The position numbers were made by a program, and so were the translations under genes. Of a DNA stretch of 64,000 nt, positions 34,495 to 45,299 are shown one piece after another. The notes under the pieces were generated by a model that did not search any database, had not been told where the DNA came from, and worked only from the letters and a program-made list of their open reading frames with translations. The DNA comes from JBHJHP01 sp042219825. Its GTDB lineage: Bacteria; Bacteroidota; Bacteroidia; Bacteroidales; UBA5342. Where the stretch lies: positions 124,001-188,000 of the forward strand of contig NZ_JBHJHQ010000004.1 in NCBI RefSeq assembly GCF_042219825.1. The letters run 5' to 3'. Within the stretch, counting starts at the first letter, position 1, and each line of letters opens with the position of its first letter.

Positions 34495-36519
34495 TTACAT
34501 ATCCAATGTAACAATCCTGCTTTGATTACTCTCCCTGCCGTACTTGTCGACAGCTGTGATGAAATAAAAATAAAGCACACCTTGTTTTACATTCTTATCC
34601 ATAAAACTCAGCGTTTTGGAATCTGTCACTTCCAGCATAAAAGGTTCGGTATTTGACTCATACCTGTAAATGCGGTAGTGCTCAATGTCAGGATTGTAAA
34701 CTGCCCCCCATGAAATTAAAATGGCATTATCACGGGTTTGCAATTCCGGCATGGATGGAATTCCCGGTTTTATATCCCGGAATGTTTTTGTGGCTGTATT
34801 ACTGAATGAACTGTAGGCACCGAAAAGGTTGAACGCCTTAACCGCATAAGTATATGGTTGACCCGGAATGACGGTTGTATCCATATAATAGTTCATTACG
34901 GTTCCTGGAGACTGTTTGTAAATCAGTTTAAAGTCTTTGTTTGACGTGTCTTTTCTGAAGACCTCATAGCCGCCAAGCGCATTTTCACGCTGTGTAAGAT
35001 CTTCCCAGCTGAGTGATATGCCATTTTTCATTTCACTTAACATCAATCTTCCCGGATTGGCTATGTGTGTCGGAAGGCCCGGACGGACCATGATTTTTTC
35101 AGTAAATTCGCTGGTTAAATATACATCGTTTACACTTTTTACCGCATAGGTATAACTAAACTTCCCGGAAAGTGACCTGCTGCTGTCAATGTAAGTTGTG
35201 AATGAATCAGTTTTTAAAACCAGATCTGATATTTGTTGCAGGGTATCCATATACCCTGATGCGCGATACACATAAAATCCACTCACATTTTCTTCATTGC
35301 TGGTGAAGAATAATTTAACGCCTTTGCCTTCTGGTTCTCCATAAAAAATTTGGGGAGGTAAAGGTATGTCGGAACCATTGTAAAGACCCGAAAACCTGAT
35401 TCCGGGATGACTTTCGCCAATGGCGGTATTTACAGTAAGATAATAGTAATAGTTTTCCATAGCCGTTGTCACATAATCCGTATAACCGGTGTCCTGCACC
35501 GGTATTTCGGCTAGTCTTTCGTAGTTTCCATCGTAATCCTGACTTCTGTAAATGCAGATACTTCTGGCTAAAGGAACCGGATCGAGTTCCCAGCTCAGCC
35601 GTATGCCATATCCCTTTTTCAGGGAAACAGCCTCTAATTTCCGAAAGCTGATATCCGGTACTTTCTGAAAACTGTTGGCTATGACCGGCTTGCAACTTTT
35701 TCCCGTATTCCCGAATAGATCCACCGGTGCAACCGTATATTCATACATCGAATTGGGTACAATGCTTGTGTCAGTGAGTGTAACAAAAACGGTATCACCT
35801 TCTATGTTGCTTATTTCGGTTGTGCCCTGAACGGGAATAAAGTCACCCTTTCCGTATATTCGCCTGAACGTGTTGAGTTTGGCCATCTCGTTTTTATGTT
35901 GATCACGAAAAAAGTACCAGCTTATCTCAATTCTGTCTTCTGTTTCGTTTACACCGTAATAGTTCAGGGAGACAAACTCCGGAACCTGTTTCGGATCAAC
36001 AGAAGTACTGGTTTTAACATCGTCTGAGTTTCCGTTTGCATCCTCATAATGAACCCGGTAGCGGTATGATTTTCCTGGCTCAGTCTCAGTATCAAGAAAT
36101 GCAACACCAAGGGTCAGCAATGCTGCCGGATAGACCTTGTACCTGAACATGGTGATGTCGCTGTGTGTATCGGGATAGTTGATGACGGAATCGCTGTAGA
36201 CCAGTAGGACGTCAGAAAAAACCGGGAATAGTGAGATATTCTCACGAAGTTTATCGTTTAAGTCCTGTCTGTTGCCTGAAAGTTGTACTTCCCCAATTGT
36301 TGTAAATCTTTCTTCGGTTCCCGTACCACGTTCAACGATGTATTGCCCCTGAACCGGTATTTTATCGCCCAGAAAAATAAAATTTCCCTGTGGCGTTGGT
36401 GTGACAAAATCAGAGTCGGATTGTCCGTTCATGTACGAAAAGCTATTCATAATCAGCAGGACAAGCGTTAAAATAGAAACCTTCATTATTCTCAGCATTT
36501 TATAGTGTCTCATTTTCAT
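34495..36519 (-). CDS. Exported fibronectin type III repeat protein
   Basis: About 674 residues (an upstream ATG at 36546 would overlap the previous stop by 10 bp; ATG 36486 is a third option). The signal peptide is KVSILTLVLLIMNSFSYMNGQ. The body is a row of FN3-like domains with the recurring GI.LSWE / I.YRS......Y..l. / ..TYTYAVKAVN..G pattern, for example KNGISLSWEDLTQ, PGQPYTYAVKAFNLFG and NAILISWGAVYNPDIEHYRI. No T9SS tail is evident. It is the last gene of a coupled three-gene operon and probably forms a surface or periplasmic part of the same assembly. Confidence 0.78.
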   Translation of the reverse strand: MKMRHYKMLRIMKVSILTLVLLIMNSFSYMNGQSDSDFVTPTPQGNFIFLGDKIPVQGQYIVERGTGTEERFTTIGEVQLSGNRQDLNDKLRENISLFPVFSDVLLVYSDSVINYPDTHSDITMFRYKVYPAALLTLGVAFLDTETEPGKSYRYRVHYEDANGNSDDVKTSTSVDPKQVPEFVSLNYYGVNETEDRIEISWYFFRDQHKNEMAKLNTFRRIYGKGDFIPVQGTTEISNIEGDTVFVTLTDTSIVPNSMYEYTVAPVDLFGNTGKSCKPVIANSFQKVPDISFRKLEAVSLKKGYGIRLSWELDPVPLARSICIYRSQDYDGNYERLAEIPVQDTGYTDYVTTAMENYYYYLTVNTAIGESHPGIRFSGLYNGSDIPLPPQIFYGEPEGKGVKLFFTSNEENVSGFYVYRASGYMDTLQQISDLVLKTDSFTTYIDSSRSLSGKFSYTYAVKSVNDVYLTSEFTEKIMVRPGLPTHIANPGRLMLSEMKNGISLSWEDLTQRENALGGYEVFRKDTSNKDFKLIYKQSPGTVMNYYMDTTVIPGQPYTYAVKAFNLFGAYSSFSNTATKTFRDIKPGIPSMPELQTRDNAILISWGAVYNPDIEHYRIYRYESNTEPFMLEVTDSKTLSFMDKNVKQGVLYFYFITAVDKYGRESNQSRIVTLDM

Positions 36520-36536
36520 GATGTTATATCGTTGAA

Positions 36537-39500
36537 CTATTTGCAATTTCCCCTCTTCACATTATTACCGCTGCAGGAACCCCAGCCAAGGCTGTAGTCT
36601 GCCCCGGATCCTGAATTAAAACTGACATTGAGTTTAAGGGACTCTGAAATATCAATGTTCAGACAGGGATCGATACAGACTCCTACTCCAAACTTTTTGG
36701 CCCCTGTACACTGACTGACATGTGTATTTAGACTGATGCTGCCACAGCCGTTGATACCGAATGTGCCTGAGCCGGTGTCAAACCAGCCGTCGACACCCAT
36801 TTCGGCAACAGTACAAAAACTCAGATCTGTACATAACATGGAACTGGCAGTAAAATATGCTTTGGCAAAAGCCATCACACCGGCTCCAAAGATCATATTA
36901 TCATTAAAACTCATCCAGAGCCGTGCATCCAGTCCCGCTTTTGCGCCGAATGAAACAGATCCTACAAGTAATTCGAGATTGTATGACGGAATAGGTACCT
37001 GGATGGATTTCTGACCTGTGAAGAAGAAACCGTTCACACCATTTGCAAGGGTGGAAGGCAGATGTTTATTGTACGCATACTGCATCAGGTTATCCTCCAT
37101 AAGTGAGGTAAATTCAGAATAACTGCCGATGATCATTCCAGCCTTGATGTTACCTATGGGTTCAGGAACTCCGAAATCACCACCGCCGGTAAAATACCAT
37201 CCTTTGGAGTCTACCAGCATTTCAAAGTTGGCACTTTCAATCCCAAGTCCGCCAAACTTTTTACCTTTTACACTCAGACTTCCATGTAAGCGTGAAGCTT
37301 TAAAGTCATAGGTTATTTCGAGGTTGCCAAATGGAAGATCCATATTGCTGACACCCAGTTGCTGGTTGTCGGCTTTTACAGCTCCAAAAGCGGTAAAGGT
37401 AAGTCTTTTGTAGGCATCTGTTATTCCAGGTGTGCCTTCAAGATCTCCACTGAACGTAAAGTAACCCCAATCCGTATTTGCCGCATTGACGTGCATATTC
37501 CCCAATACATCTTCAAGACGGGTTGTATTACCGCTTCCTATGGCAAGCTGCTGACCGGGAATTACATCAACTTTTGTGGTCATCCCACTCTTTCTGTATA
37601 TTTTGGCGTTGAGACTAAACAATTCTGGATCCGTGACTTTACCGTCTGAGATAAAGCCGTTTTCATCCAGGGTCTGATTATTGCCTGCAATGAATTGTAC
37701 ATGTCCTTTGCCTTCAAAATAGAACGGGATAGGGTGCAGGTTGAGTTTTATATCCGTTCCCGGTTTGGAAATATCCATGAGTGCTGTGTAACCGGTACTG
37801 AGTTTTGGAATACCCAGATTCGCCGTCCCGTTCAACTGAAAGAAATTATCATCTACGGCGATGCCGATAGGCGTAAACTTAAATACGTCATAAAAAATTA
37901 CGGGATTCGTGGTCATACCGAAACCCAGCAGTTTTTCGCCGTTACTTAACAGTGCAATTGACTGTAAGGTAAACTTGTCATAAGCCTTCATGCCCGGAAG
38001 TCCGCTGAATGTTGCGGCTGGAGCGTCGTATTTCCCAATCAGACTCATGGCGTAGTGCCCGTTTTTATTCTGACCTACAGATGCGTCATACCCAAAATTA
38101 AAGTTAACGGTGTTGTTATCAATGTTCAGGGTGACAACCTTCGACAAGGTGAAATTATCAAGTACAGCGTGTCCGATATCCAGTTGCCCGGGTTGTATCA
38201 GCAGATCTTCAACCGGTATATCCAGAATCTCTGCATTAATAATACCCTTAGGTGCTGTTATTCCACCCGAGGTTGATGTGAAATACCATTTGTCAATTTT
38301 TAATTTCCATTTCTCAAGCGGTATTTCCAATGGTACGTCACTGCTTACAGGGAATATCTTATCATGGGTTATTTTTAATTCCCCGAGGGCAATGGTTGGA
38401 TTTCCGGATAAAGGAAGATTCAGTTTCATGTTAAGTGGCAAACTGATATTGTCATCCAGAATAACGGATGTGGTATGATCCGCAGTGACATCAAATCCAA
38501 AAAGTTTAAATGCTAAATCCTTATTATCCGCAGTTGCTAAACGGAATCCTTTTTTCTCCGAAGCTGCCGCATATTTTGAACGGAACATCCTGATACTTTG
38601 TGAGGTCGATCCCGTGTTCCCCAACCATAAGTTTTCGGTAAAGTTTCCTTCAATGTCTCCCTGATCAAGGCTAAAGGATTGTTTCAGCAGTTTAACTTTT
38701 CCGTCAATATACCCCAATCCTGTATTATCGGAAGCTATTTTTACCAGATTTCCGCTTACCGGTTTGCCAACACACATAAATGTTTGATACAGGTTGGCAT
38801 ACAATTCAGGCATTTTAGTATTGACCTGTCCGACAACCGGTTTGGCATACGGAATATTCAGGCTGTCCATCCGTGTACCCGGTATGAGTTTTGTCCACCC
38901 GAATGGTAATATTTGCGGATCATTGCTAAAACTGAAATTATCGTTAGACGGGACAGCAATGAAATTTCCACGGACTTCAATCTGTGTAGGTGATATCTCT
39001 TTCAGTTCCATGATCTCCACCGGAATACCCATTATTTCGGTAATGTTCATGTTGTTGTAAACTTTCAGGTTAAAGTTAACGGAATCCGTATGTGGAATTC
39101 CAACCAGTTTATAATCGCCAACGGTGGTTACCAGTGCTGATGATTTTACAGCATTAACCTTAAGCTTATAATTGGAGTTGTCAGGAATAAATACTGAATT
39201 GTATTGCGCATTGATCTGGGCAGGAACCGATAATTCCATATAGTCATTGTTGCTGCTCTGTGGCTTCTCTTTATTAAAACTAACCTTTTTGGAATCAAGG
39301 TAATTCTGAAACGCGCTTTGTATTGAAATGATTTCACCTGACTTTTCAGGGAAAAGAGGAACCTTAAGACTGTAAAGCCCTTCTGCGTTTGTGTAAACCT
39401 GGTTCGGAATGCTGTTAGCCCCGTTTTCTACAAATACCCTCGCCTGGTTAACAGGGCTTTTGTTTTTACCCAGGGTTACCTTCCCATGAATACGGGTGGC

Positions 39501-42500
39501 TTCAGGTAGAATCTCCAGGTACGTTACATAATCTTTTGTACTGTTGTTGGAAAGATTTACTGTTTTTTGATATAACAACTCATCTTCGGGAGGAACTATT
39601 TTTACCTCGAAATTATCATCCAGGTTTTTAAATTCATATTCTATATAGCCATATTGGTTGGTCACTAATGTTGTGCCGAGTATGGTAACTTTGGATCCCG
39701 GAACCGCCTTCAGAAAGTTCGTCGATTTACCGGTTACATATATTCTCATCCTGTGTTTCAGACTATGAACTTTTAAAGGTTCAGGAAGGTAGGTGTCGTT
39801 GTTGTCTTTTACATTCAGTTGGAAGACTTCGGTTGAGTAGGCATTGGTTTTTAAGGGTTGAACCGTAACTTCATTAAAACCTGAAGGAAGATAGATCGCG
39901 AATTCTTCACTTTGATGGAACTGGAAGGTTCCATTGTTAACCGTCCCGGAGATAACTGTTTTTGTCTGGGTTTCCACCTCAACACCATTTGGCGTTTTTA
40001 TCCTGGCTTTTACGGGATTTCCTTTTTCATCCGTCACCTGTCCGTAAACAATTCCTTTGGGTTGAAGTTTAATACTACTCAATAGATCTAACTGATCACC
40101 TCGTTTCAGAATTAAATCATCATTTGATGCAGGATTGGTATAACTGTTATAGCCTGTTTTAAATACGAACAAACGTCTTTCCGGCCCAATTAGGGCATTC
40201 GCTTCATTTTCCTGTATTGGAAGATTGTTATACTCAAAGTACCCGTCCGCATCCGACGTCCGGGATTCATAAATTATCGTGAATTCCGGTTCATTTATAT
40301 TATCCGTTACAAAATCGGCGACCTGCTCAATCCAGTTATCGGATGGTTCTTTTTCTATTTTAAATTTCGACCGCAACACAATTCCTGCTCCGGGAATTGC
40401 CTGGTCATAAACCGCATCCTGAACCCTGCCAATTATTCTTGGATTGTTAGGGGTAAGATGAACCACAGAATTATATGCTTTAAGTGTATATTCACTGTTC
40501 GTAAGGTATTTGTCTGCAGGTACATCATGATTGATCTGATAGGCAGGCTTATAGGTATAAAATCCTTTATTATCATTGGTCTGAGCCCAGACATAATACC
40601 GGTCTGTATTCTTATCAGGACGGACCATTCTTCCAAACACAGTATAACCCTCTGCATTGGTAACTCCCTTTGAAATCACAGGGTATGTGCCAAATGAGGT
40701 TTGAACGGTTTCGTTTTTATTGGATTCGGCTGCTCCTTCGTCTTCAGGAATTTCATTATCACGGTCATAACGCCTCAATACGGTCACATTCACTCCGCCC
40801 ATGGATTTTCCCTGTCCGGCGGCCTGGTTGGCAATACTGTTAACAGACAACACCTTTACCTTGAGGTTATAACTCTGAACATAGGACACCAGTGTTCCGA
40901 TATCAACAGATGAATTGGGCTGAACCTTGATGTTGACATCAGGACTGCAGTAATACGGACTTTCAACTACTAATCGTAATACCCGGTGTAAACGTCCCTT
41001 AAAAAGGGTTATGGCTTGAGGAGGACTAAACTGATCCTGATTCGGTTTTAATACGGTAAACTCAAAATTGTCGGTAACAATACCGGTCTCATCGGTATGA
41101 ACAAAGGTAAAGGAGAAAGAACCGTCGGCATTCGTTGTAGTGGTTGCCAGGGTTTTGTTCAGGTTAGGGAAGAAGGTATTTCCCGCCTCCTTTGCAAAAC
41201 CGGGAATATCATCGTTGGTTATTATCATATTGCCGGCTTCATATGATGTATTCCCGAGTGTGGCATCTTCAAGTAAATACATTTCTTTAAGGCTTATTTT
41301 AATGCCTCCCAGCGGTTTGGAATCATAGGTGTTCAGATAACCGTCGGTATAAATGGCAGGATCAGTTGGAGGAAGACCCGGAATAAATACACCCGGTGTC
41401 TGGCTGTATTGCAGGTTGCTCTGATTGATCGTTTCAGAATAAGTAAGCGATGACGCATTATTTTGCCCGTAGATATCTTTGTAGTTGATGACTTCTTTTG
41501 AATCCGAAGGTATTGATGTTTTTTCTGCACTTTGTTGCTGTTTACCTGCTAAGACAGATGAGATATCAGCAGGTTGTGAAGTGCTCTGATCACCACCGCT
41601 TTGGATGTGCGGAACCAGTGAGTAGAATTTATAATTCAAGCGGCCGGAAACGGTGGCATATGGCACCTGTTGAAGATTGCCTGTAATGGGTTGTTTTTTC
41701 TTGACCTCAGGAACCTGATTCTGTGTTGCTATGATAATATCCGGATTAAAAAACAGTCCGTCACCAGGTTTCCCGTATATAAAGCTGCAGGGTTCACTGT
41801 GTCCGTTATTTTTGAATTTTGTTCCTGTTTCTTCGTCGTGTGCAATAACTTCCCAGGCATAATGTTTACCGGATTCCAGTAAGGGTTGTGCCGGTCCGTA
41901 AAAAAAGGATGTCCCGGTGACTTCTGTTTCAAAGAACGGTGGGGTGGGAGCGCTTTGTAGTGCCTTTCCCGGGGCTATATCAGGGGATAAAATCTCGGCA
42001 ATCCGGAGGGTGTATTGTGTAAATGCCGGAGCACCGGGAGATGGTGTCCAGTTAAATACGATATTCTGTACCCCGTTATCCGCAATGGTATCTTCACATA
42101 AAGGGCTGACAAGCTGTGGCGGTTCGTGGTATGCAATCGTAAAGTAATTGCTGCATCCTGCCGGAAATGAGGACGATATCTGATTGCCCTCTTCATCATA
42201 AACATTGAAACAAACCCTGTAACTTCCCTCCGGCAGTCCTCTGGAACTTACTGCAGAGGCTGAAATTCCGGATAAAGTGAGGTTGTCCGGATCAAAATAT
42301 TCATACAACTCACCGGACGTGAGTACTGCAGGTATGTTTGCCATAAGTTCTGTAAAAGAGGAGGGCATAAAATCCGGGCGTGTTGTGATCACAATACCAT
42401 TGTCACCTTCCAGTTGCATGCGCAGTTTTACCAGTACATTTGAACCAGACTGGAGGGTTAACATGGTTTTTTCTCCTACAGATGCGAGTATGGGTGAAAC

Positions 42501-43424
42501 CGGCGGCATCACCTGTGTAATTGCGGTGACATTGGGCGGTGTTATCGTAAAGCTTGTACAGCCAACCGGATCTTCACCGGTGGCAGGTTCACCAACATCA
42601 TACCACAACCGGAAACAGAGGGAGTAATTTCCGGGAGGCAGACCACGCGTCATTGCCCGTTCAGAAGATATTCCTGAAAATGTAAGTGCTGTTTCTGAAA
42701 ATAAGGTGTTCAGATCAGCCCCGGTAATGACTTTGGGTATAAACCTGTTCAGACTGAAATAATCCGGCGTATTTTCTGTGGATTGAACAGAGATGCCATT
42801 ATCGCCGCTGATTGAAAGGGTAAGAAAACAGCGCTCAACTTCTGCATTGGCATTTAGCGTTACCATAATCTGATTCGTGATATCACTCAACGGTTTGTCA
42901 TACGGTGCTGAAAAAGATGTCGTAATAGTTACGGTTCGTTCAGGAATGATAAATGTGGCGCATCCTGACGGTGGTTCTCCCGAAAGTGCCGGTCCGTCGT
43001 AAGTCCAGGCACGGAAGCAGAGCTGATAGGTGCCGGGAGGCAGACCGTTATCGTAAACACTTCTTGAATAATCGTTACTGAATTGCAGGTAACGTACAAA
43101 AAAAAGATTATCCAGGTCACCGTTCATCCCGTTCAGTGTGGAAGGGTAATAGGTGTCTGTTTTAACGGATGAGGTGATTCCGATGCCGTTTTCCTCTGAT
43201 GTTAGGGACATGTCGATGAGACAATCGTTTGAACCGGCGGCGGTCAGATTAACCATGGTATGGGTCTTGATTTCCTCAATGGACATGTATGGTGAAAAAG
43301 GACCGGTCACTGTTGTGCTTACAGTTACCTGACCGTAGATTTGAGACACTGAAATAAGGATCCAGGTCAGTAGTAATGTGGTACGATAATTTATGTTGCC
43401 GAAAAATCTAAAAACTGTAAACAT
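36537..43424 (-). CDS. Giant TANFOR-like / Cna-B-like surface protein, 2295 aa
   Basis: The signal peptide ends near SVSQIYGQ. Residues about 32-435 are three tandem repeats of about 130 residues, each ending G(L)PpGxYxLCF...GC(x)xF (GLPPGTYQLCFRAW, GLPPGNYSLCFRLW, GLPEGSYRVCFNVY), which I assign to the TANFOR domain type. An FN3-like domain follows (PPQLVSPLC ... YAWEVIAHDEE). The centre has several carboxypeptidase-regulatory/Cna-B-like domains (RIIGRVQDAVYDQAIPGAG, IVYGQVTDEKGNPVKAR, RIHGKVTLGKNKSPVNQAR). The last 700 residues are glycine/aromatic beta-repeats with a Cys-rich end (CTDLSFC, CTGAKKFGVGVCIDPC). It overlaps both neighbours, so translation is coupled. Role unknown; perhaps a surface fibre or export component. 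Confidence 0.75.
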   Translation of the reverse strand: MFTVFRFFGNINYRTTLLLTWILISVSQIYGQVTVSTTVTGPFSPYMSIEEIKTHTMVNLTAAGSNDCLIDMSLTSEENGIGITSSVKTDTYYPSTLNGMNGDLDNLFFVRYLQFSNDYSRSVYDNGLPPGTYQLCFRAWTYDGPALSGEPPSGCATFIIPERTVTITTSFSAPYDKPLSDITNQIMVTLNANAEVERCFLTLSISGDNGISVQSTENTPDYFSLNRFIPKVITGADLNTLFSETALTFSGISSERAMTRGLPPGNYSLCFRLWYDVGEPATGEDPVGCTSFTITPPNVTAITQVMPPVSPILASVGEKTMLTLQSGSNVLVKLRMQLEGDNGIVITTRPDFMPSSFTELMANIPAVLTSGELYEYFDPDNLTLSGISASAVSSRGLPEGSYRVCFNVYDEEGNQISSSFPAGCSNYFTIAYHEPPQLVSPLCEDTIADNGVQNIVFNWTPSPGAPAFTQYTLRIAEILSPDIAPGKALQSAPTPPFFETEVTGTSFFYGPAQPLLESGKHYAWEVIAHDEETGTKFKNNGHSEPCSFIYGKPGDGLFFNPDIIIATQNQVPEVKKKQPITGNLQQVPYATVSGRLNYKFYSLVPHIQSGGDQSTSQPADISSVLAGKQQQSAEKTSIPSDSKEVINYKDIYGQNNASSLTYSETINQSNLQYSQTPGVFIPGLPPTDPAIYTDGYLNTYDSKPLGGIKISLKEMYLLEDATLGNTSYEAGNMIITNDDIPGFAKEAGNTFFPNLNKTLATTTTNADGSFSFTFVHTDETGIVTDNFEFTVLKPNQDQFSPPQAITLFKGRLHRVLRLVVESPYYCSPDVNIKVQPNSSVDIGTLVSYVQSYNLKVKVLSVNSIANQAAGQGKSMGGVNVTVLRRYDRDNEIPEDEGAAESNKNETVQTSFGTYPVISKGVTNAEGYTVFGRMVRPDKNTDRYYVWAQTNDNKGFYTYKPAYQINHDVPADKYLTNSEYTLKAYNSVVHLTPNNPRIIGRVQDAVYDQAIPGAGIVLRSKFKIEKEPSDNWIEQVADFVTDNINEPEFTIIYESRTSDADGYFEYNNLPIQENEANALIGPERRLFVFKTGYNSYTNPASNDDLILKRGDQLDLLSSIKLQPKGIVYGQVTDEKGNPVKARIKTPNGVEVETQTKTVISGTVNNGTFQFHQSEEFAIYLPSGFNEVTVQPLKTNAYSTEVFQLNVKDNNDTYLPEPLKVHSLKHRMRIYVTGKSTNFLKAVPGSKVTILGTTLVTNQYGYIEYEFKNLDDNFEVKIVPPEDELLYQKTVNLSNNSTKDYVTYLEILPEATRIHGKVTLGKNKSPVNQARVFVENGANSIPNQVYTNAEGLYSLKVPLFPEKSGEIISIQSAFQNYLDSKKVSFNKEKPQSSNNDYMELSVPAQINAQYNSVFIPDNSNYKLKVNAVKSSALVTTVGDYKLVGIPHTDSVNFNLKVYNNMNITEIMGIPVEIMELKEISPTQIEVRGNFIAVPSNDNFSFSNDPQILPFGWTKLIPGTRMDSLNIPYAKPVVGQVNTKMPELYANLYQTFMCVGKPVSGNLVKIASDNTGLGYIDGKVKLLKQSFSLDQGDIEGNFTENLWLGNTGSTSQSIRMFRSKYAAASEKKGFRLATADNKDLAFKLFGFDVTADHTTSVILDDNISLPLNMKLNLPLSGNPTIALGELKITHDKIFPVSSDVPLEIPLEKWKLKIDKWYFTSTSGGITAPKGIINAEILDIPVEDLLIQPGQLDIGHAVLDNFTLSKVVTLNIDNNTVNFNFGYDASVGQNKNGHYAMSLIGKYDAPAATFSGLPGMKAYDKFTLQSIALLSNGEKLLGFGMTTNPVIFYDVFKFTPIGIAVDDNFFQLNGTANLGIPKLSTGYTALMDISKPGTDIKLNLHPIPFYFEGKGHVQFIAGNNQTLDENGFISDGKVTDPELFSLNAKIYRKSGMTTKVDVIPGQQLAIGSGNTTRLEDVLGNMHVNAANTDWGYFTFSGDLEGTPGITDAYKRLTFTAFGAVKADNQQLGVSNMDLPFGNLEITYDFKASRLHGSLSVKGKKFGGLGIESANFEMLVDSKGWYFTGGGDFGVPEPIGNIKAGMIIGSYSEFTSLMEDNLMQYAYNKHLPSTLANGVNGFFFTGQKSIQVPIPSYNLELLVGSVSFGAKAGLDARLWMSFNDNMIFGAGVMAFAKAYFTASSMLCTDLSFCTVAEMGVDGWFDTGSGTFGINGCGSISLNTHVSQCTGAKKFGVGVCIDPCLNIDISESLKLNVSFNSGSGADYSLGWGSCSGNNVKRGNCK

Positions 43425-45108
43425 AATTCAGTTCTCCTTTTGTTTCTTTAAATGATCCTGATCCGGACTGTAACGCCTTGTTGTTATGAAAGTAAAGTCG
43501 TGCACTCAGACGCTGATTTTTTTTAATCCTGTAGGTCAGACGCGTATTGAAGGTTGAAATTCTGTTGTTCTTATTATCATCTATTTTAACCGTCATGACA
43601 GATTCTGACACGGACAGGTTCAGTTTACTTTTGGCAAAGGACCTGGAAAATGATATGGACGGACCATTATACACATTTTTCTGCAGGCTGTTGCTGAATG
43701 CCGTATGGATATAGTTAATGCCGGTGTTTATTCCTGTTTTTGTCAGTAAGAAGGTATAACCAAGGATAAAATTCGACGTGTTGAAATCTGTAAACGAGGA
43801 GGTGTTCACGTTATCATCGGTGAGTTGCTGGTAATTATAATTCATGAGAAATGTATGAACCATGGTTTCTTTTTGAAGCACATAATTTTGGGTGATCCCA
43901 AGATTCTTTGTCGACTGTGAAACCTCCAGCATGGTATCCAGGGGAGAAAATCCTGATTTCTGTCCTATGCCGTAATTGGAATAAAAGGCCGATACCGAAT
44001 AGTTATTCACTGGTAAAGCCGAAATATTCAGGGAACTTATGGTTCTTCTTGTGGTCACTTTTTTAGTATCCTTCAGGTTGTCGTGCTGAAACCCGAAACT
44101 GGCAGATATATTCAGTTTATTGTTGAACAGCTTTACTTTAGGTTCCAGGGTTATATTCTGCAGGTCATTCAGAAAATAATAGGCTCCCATGCTTCTGAAT
44201 CCCGGGTCAATCCGTTTAATCCGGAACTTTATTCCGTATTTTGCTTCCTGGTAGGACAGGGAGGTCTCAAAGGCCGAGCCAAATTCCGTGGTGGTTCTGT
44301 TGGAAAATAATCCCGATAATGAGTTCACAATAAAACCACCCGATGTATCTTTTATGGCTGTTCTGAAGTCAGCGGTGTAACTGCTCTGCGCATATTCCAG
44401 TTCAAAAAACAGATGATCGCTTATTTTTTGATGCGTGGTCAGACCTGCTACCATATTTTCCGATGGCAGAACATTGTAATTGGTTGGCACCGAATCCAGT
44501 GAGTTCAGTTTATCCGTAGCCCGTAAAAATAACAGATCCACAAAATTATCTTTGGTACCGTAGCCTGCTTTGATTATGGTGCCGTTTCGTTTAAAGGATG
44601 GCGTCTGTACTTTACTGTTAAGGTCATCATCCGGTTTTTGTTCAATGGCTTTTAACAAGCGTCCATGTATTACAGCCAGACGAAATTTTCCGGGGGTCAG
44701 CTCAAGGCCAGCTCCACTGATGGAATGGCCGGCAAGCGTATATTTTGACCAGTTCAGGCTTTGATAACCCAGATAAAGTTTCGCCCATTTATAATACGGG
44801 GTGATGCCAAACTGATTCAATGGTTGACGAAATTCCCTTTGTTTGTCTGTAAGGAGAAATGATACCGGAGCCGAAATGCCAAATGCCGAAATTTCAAAAT
44901 TTCCTCTGAAGATGTATGAAAAAGGCTCATAGGAAGCTGTTTTGCCATCAACATTGTAAAGGATGGCCGAGGCACCAAGTGAACCTTTGATGTCTATCGG
45001 CTTTTCATTTTTTATATTCTGCAGGTCCTGAGCCTTTATAATCTGAATCGAATAAAAAAGGGCCAATAACAGCAGGCTGACCGGCAGCCTTAGGTTTTTA
45101 ATCTTCAT
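43408..45108 (-). CDS. Outer-membrane beta-barrel protein, first gene of the surface operon
   Basis: 566 residues with a signal peptide (LLLLALFYSIQIIKAQ). After it come about 22 amphipathic strands (GFQHDNLKDTKKVTTRRTIS, NNYSVSAFYSNYGIGQ, QNYVLQKETMVHTFLMNYNY, NFILGYTFLLTKTGINTGIN) ending GELNYVYSF with the terminal Phe of BAM substrates. The size suggests a large barrel. The stop lies inside the start of the giant downstream gene (17-bp overlap), so barrel and giant protein are made together and may form a complex in which the barrel anchors or exports it. That complex is inference. Confidence 0.78.
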   Translation of the reverse strand: MKIKNLRLPVSLLLLALFYSIQIIKAQDLQNIKNEKPIDIKGSLGASAILYNVDGKTASYEPFSYIFRGNFEISAFGISAPVSFLLTDKQREFRQPLNQFGITPYYKWAKLYLGYQSLNWSKYTLAGHSISGAGLELTPGKFRLAVIHGRLLKAIEQKPDDDLNSKVQTPSFKRNGTIIKAGYGTKDNFVDLLFLRATDKLNSLDSVPTNYNVLPSENMVAGLTTHQKISDHLFFELEYAQSSYTADFRTAIKDTSGGFIVNSLSGLFSNRTTTEFGSAFETSLSYQEAKYGIKFRIKRIDPGFRSMGAYYFLNDLQNITLEPKVKLFNNKLNISASFGFQHDNLKDTKKVTTRRTISSLNISALPVNNYSVSAFYSNYGIGQKSGFSPLDTMLEVSQSTKNLGITQNYVLQKETMVHTFLMNYNYQQLTDDNVNTSSFTDFNTSNFILGYTFLLTKTGINTGINYIHTAFSNSLQKNVYNGPSISFSRSFAKSKLNLSVSESVMTVKIDDNKNNRISTFNTRLTYRIKKNQRLSARLYFHNNKALQSGSGSFKETKGELNYVYSF

Positions 45109-45299
45109 GTTATAAATAATTACAACATATCAGCATTAAATGCCGGATTTTAGGGGTATAGGTACAAGTAAATGGTTTTCAGAATGAAATCCCTTACGAT
45201 CATACCAGCCACTTTCTGATATAAATGTATGACATTTTAACCAAATTTAATACTTATTAATGAAAATGAAAAAATATGCTTACGGGGATGGGGACCAAC

